Part shown: positions 61,707 through 64,000 of the stretch, in pieces
Layout of the letters: each line of letters begins with the position of its first letter
Position numbering within the stretch: the stretch's first letter is position 1
Assembly (NCBI GenBank): GCA_014859965.1
Contig: JACZKQ010000167.1
Location: forward strand, 1 to 64,000
Source of the DNA: Phycisphaerae bacterium
GTDB lineage: Bacteria > Planctomycetota > Phycisphaerae > Sedimentisphaerales > Anaerohalosphaeraceae
DNA: 64,000 nucleotides
Direction: 5' to 3'
Notes under the pieces: generated by a model
Seen by the model: the letters and a program-made list of their open reading frames with translations, nothing else
Told to the model about the DNA's origin: nothing
Database searches by the model: none
Program-made: the position numbers and the translations under genes

Positions 61707-64000
61707 TTACGAGCGCGTCCCGCCGACAACTTCAATACAACGAGCGCAAAGGTCCTGATGTTCAGCATCGGCGCCGACGCTCGGCCAGTAATTCCAGCAT
61801 CGCTGACATTTGGCATGGGGGCTCTTGCGGGCGACAATCCGCGGCTCGGAACCCTTGCTCAACGTGACTTCGCTGACGATGCACAGTGCCGCGAAAGATG
61901 CGACGCCGAAGCCCGTGACCGCCGCCATGATGTCGTCATTGTCGGTGACGATCTCCACGACGGCTTCCTGGTTGCTGGCGATCTCCTGCGACCGTCTGAG
62001 TCCTTCGAGCGCCCTGAGAACCTCGTCGCGAAGCTGCATGAGCGTCTCCCACGTGCCCTCGTTGGCCGTGACATCAATGGATGGGTCAACCTCGGGCATG
62101 ATCGCCACGTGCACGCTGTCGACGTCCTGCGATTTGTGCTTGGCCGCCTGCCACGCCTCCTCGGCGGTATGCGCCAGGATGGGCGCCAGCATTCTAACGA
62201 GCGCGTCGAGTATCGACTGCATGGCCGTCTGGCAGCTTCTGCGAGAAAGGCTGTCTTTAGCGTCGCAGTACAGACGGTCCTTCATGACGTCCATGTAAAT
62301 ACTGCTCATCTCCACGGTGCAGAAGTTGTAGAGCAGCGAAAAAACACGATGGAACGCAAAGCCTTCATACGCCTCGTGGATGCGCGCGATGAGCGTCTGC
62401 AACTGCTCGACGGCCCACCGGTCGATGGGCTGCATGTCCGCATAGGCGACCGAGGTCGACGGATCGAAATCGTCGAGATTGCTCAGCAGGTATCGCAGCG
62501 TGTTGCGGATCTTCCGATAAGCATCCTGGAGCCGGCCGATGAGTTCGTCGCTGCAGCGGACGTCTTCCTGGTAGTTCACGCTGGCCACCCACAGACGCAG
62601 CACGTCGGCCCCGTACTTTTCGATCTCTTCGATCGCGTTGACGTAGTTGCCCAGCGACTTGGACTGTTTCATGCCCTTTTCGTCGACGGTGAAGCCGTGT
62701 GTCAGCACCGCCTTGAAGGGGGGCTTCTGAATCGCACCCAGCGCCGGCAGCAGCGACAACTGAAACCAGCCGCGGTGCTGGTCAGACCCTTCGAGATACA
62801 GATCGACCGGCACGGGCCATCCCGCTTTGGCGGCGACGCTGTGCCAACTGCACCCCGACTCGAACCAGACGTCGAAGATGTTCTCTTCCTTCTGCAGGTC
62901 GTCCCAGGCGAAGCCTTCCGGAAGCTGGAAGTGCTCACCCAATATCTCCTTCGGCGAGTCTGTAAACCAACTGTCCGAGCCCTTCTGTCCGATGTGTTCG
63001 GCAACGGCCAGCACCGATTCCCTGGTCAGCAGACTCTTGCCCGCCGAATTAACAAAGGCGGGTATCGGCAGACCCCACGCCCGCTGGCGGCTGATGCACC
63101 AGTCCGGCCGGGATTCGAGCATGCCCCGGATGCGCTTCTCACCCCACGACGGAATCCACTTGACGTTGCCGATCTGTTCGAGAGCGAGGTTGCGCAGACT
63201 CATATCGACCTGCGGCAATTGCCGCTCCACACTGACGAACCACTGCTCGGTCGCCCGGAAGATAACCGGCGTCTTGCTCCGCCAGCAGTGGGGATAGCTG
63301 TGAAGGATCTTCTGTTCGCTCACGAGCAGCCCGATCTTCTTCAGATGTGCATTGACTTCCGGGTCCACCTGCAGCACGTTCTTGTCGCACAGCCACTCCG
63401 GCACCGTGTCGTCGTAGCAGCCGTCGTCTTTGACGGGTGAGTAGACGGCAAGGTCATAGTTCTGACCGGTCATATAGTCGTCGGCCCCGTGGCCCGGCGC
63501 CGTGTGCACCAGGCCCGTGCCGTCTTCGGTCGTCACGTATTCCGCTGTCACGACCATCCACGCGTCTTTGTCCGTGGGATTGGACGCGACAAACGGATGG
63601 CTGTAGCGGAGGCCTTCCAGTTGGGCCCCTTTGACCGGAGGAGTGATCTTGTATTGTCCTTCTTCGAGCCCGGCGGCCTTCACAACCGCACCCAGCCGGT
63701 CGACGCCGACGACGGACTCGAATGCCTGCCCGTCCTTCTCGTAATGCAGCCCCACGTAATCCAGCCGAGGGTGAACCGCGATGGCGAGATTGGCCGCCAG
63801 CGTCCAGGGAGTGGTCGTCCAGATCATGAAGCAGGGCTTGCCGCCGCCGCTGACCAGCCCCAGTTCCTTCAGCTTGCCGACCGATGCCTCCGCTACGGGA
63901 AAGTTGACGTAAATGCTGGAGCTTGTGATGTCTTTGTATTCCAGTTCCGCATCCGCCAGCGCGGTCTCACAGCCCACCGACCAGTGGATCGGCTTGAGCT
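61707..64000 (-). CDS. ileS: Isoleucyl-tRNA synthetase (5' end cut by window)
   Basis: The frame is open to the right edge and reads LKPIHWSVGCETALADAELE, the family's segment after the HIGH motif, so the first 150-200 residues are missing. The editing domain follows (MIWTTTPWTLAANLAIAV, with TTPWTL typical). Next come DWCISRQRAWGLPIPAF and the KMSKS loop, written MKQSKSLGN here. The C-terminal zinc finger has CQRCWNYW and CARC cysteines. It is the bacterial zinc-containing type. It charges tRNA-Ile and edits valine. The Met-to-Gln change in KMSKS keeps both lysines. mfd follows in the same direction. Confidence 0.95.
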   Translation of the reverse strand, partial: LKPIHWSVGCETALADAELEYKDITSSSIYVNFPVAEASVGKLKELGLVSGGGKPCFMIWTTTPWTLAANLAIAVHPRLDYVGLHYEKDGQAFESVVGVDRLGAVVKAAGLEEGQYKITPPVKGAQLEGLRYSHPFVASNPTDKDAWMVVTAEYVTTEDGTGLVHTAPGHGADDYMTGQNYDLAVYSPVKDDGCYDDTVPEWLCDKNVLQVDPEVNAHLKKIGLLVSEQKILHSYPHCWRSKTPVIFRATEQWFVSVERQLPQVDMSLRNLALEQIGNVKWIPSWGEKRIRGMLESRPDWCISRQRAWGLPIPAFVNSAGKSLLTRESVLAVAEHIGQKGSDSWFTDSPKEILGEHFQLPEGFAWDDLQKEENIFDVWFESGCSWHSVAAKAGWPVPVDLYLEGSDQHRGWFQLSLLPALGAIQKPPFKAVLTHGFTVDEKGMKQSKSLGNYVNAIEEIEKYGADVLRLWVASVNYQEDVRCSDELIGRLQDAYRKIRNTLRYLLSNLDDFDPSTSVAYADMQPIDRWAVEQLQTLIARIHEAYEGFAFHRVFSLLYNFCTVEMSSIYMDVMKDRLYCDAKDSLSRRSCQTAMQSILDALVRMLAPILAHTAEEAWQAAKHKSQDVDSVHVAIMPEVDPSIDVTANEGTWETLMQLRDEVLRALEGLRRSQEIASNQEAVVEIVTDNDDIMAAVTGFGVASFAALCIVSEVTLSKGSEPRIVARKSPHAKCQRCWNYWPSVGADAEHQDLCARCIEVVGGTRS

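Noticed and set aside
62660-62690. KMSKS variant (MKQSKS) in IleRS as a sign of altered function
   Set aside because: Both lysines are retained and the rest of the enzyme is normal. Variation at the methionine is tolerated.

Overview
The window looks like a chromosomal segment of an anaerobic planctomycete, probably class Phycisphaerae (Sedimentisphaerales-like). That placement is inferred from gene content, not from a phylogeny. The pointers are several Tat-exported Gfo/Idh/MocA oxidoreductases, DUF1080 (3-keto-glycoside hydrolase-type) domains, large secreted LamG, beta-helix, GLUG and PPC proteins with C-terminal dockerin-like ends, an ECF sigma factor fused to a membrane and extracytoplasmic part, and a ferredoxin-dependent IorAB system. 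Both ends cut genes: a Gfo/Idh/MocA gene on the left and ileS on the right.

Layout. 1-11.2 kb is accessory and surface-related. A minus-strand operon holds a membrane-fused ECF sigma factor, a LamG/beta-helix dockerin protein and a pseudopilin. Next come a Gln/Asp-rich repeat protein, a 1082-residue protein with five PPC-like domains and a serine protease nested in an FN3-like domain, and a second, ordinary ECF sigma factor. 11.4-14.5 kb is a compact cassette: a radical SAM/SPASM enzyme, an EgtD-like methyltransferase and an arginine-deiminase-like enzyme. No described pathway known to me matches it, and it is the best candidate here for an undescribed small-molecule system. 14.8-23.4 kb is a sugar locus: three Gfo/Idh/MocA oxidoreductases, a xylose-isomerase-like TIM barrel and a HEAT-DUF1080-DUF1080 protein. 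23.7-30.3 kb is a TetR-controlled RND efflux operon. 30.5-34.8 kb is a 1409-residue GLUG-repeat dockerin protein behind a sigma-70 promoter overlapped by a palindrome. tRNA-Tyr and another Tat-exported Gfo/Idh/MocA gene follow.

36.5-40.5 kb (minus strand) is iorA-iorB-paaK-ACT, for ferredoxin-linked aryl-2-oxoacid metabolism. 40.7-47.2 kb (plus) is proS, DUF4416, a methyltransferase, a WecA/MraY-like transferase and an O-antigen-ligase-like protein. 47.2-54.2 kb (minus) is nusA-infB-rbfA-(HhH-GPD)-hisG-yebC; a consensus promoter and a terminator-like hairpin lie in the nusA leader. 54.8-64 kb (minus) is ileS-mfd-PPIase-acpS-mnmG.

How the genes work together. The sugar enzymes fit oxidation of glycosides to 3-keto sugars, cleavage by DUF1080 domains and isomerisation. 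The dockerin-like proteins suggest surface display, although no cohesin is visible. The membrane-fused sigma gene and the protease gene share a bipartite upstream motif and may form one regulon. Regulatory sites were found by eye. Protein families were recognised from motifs, without database searches.
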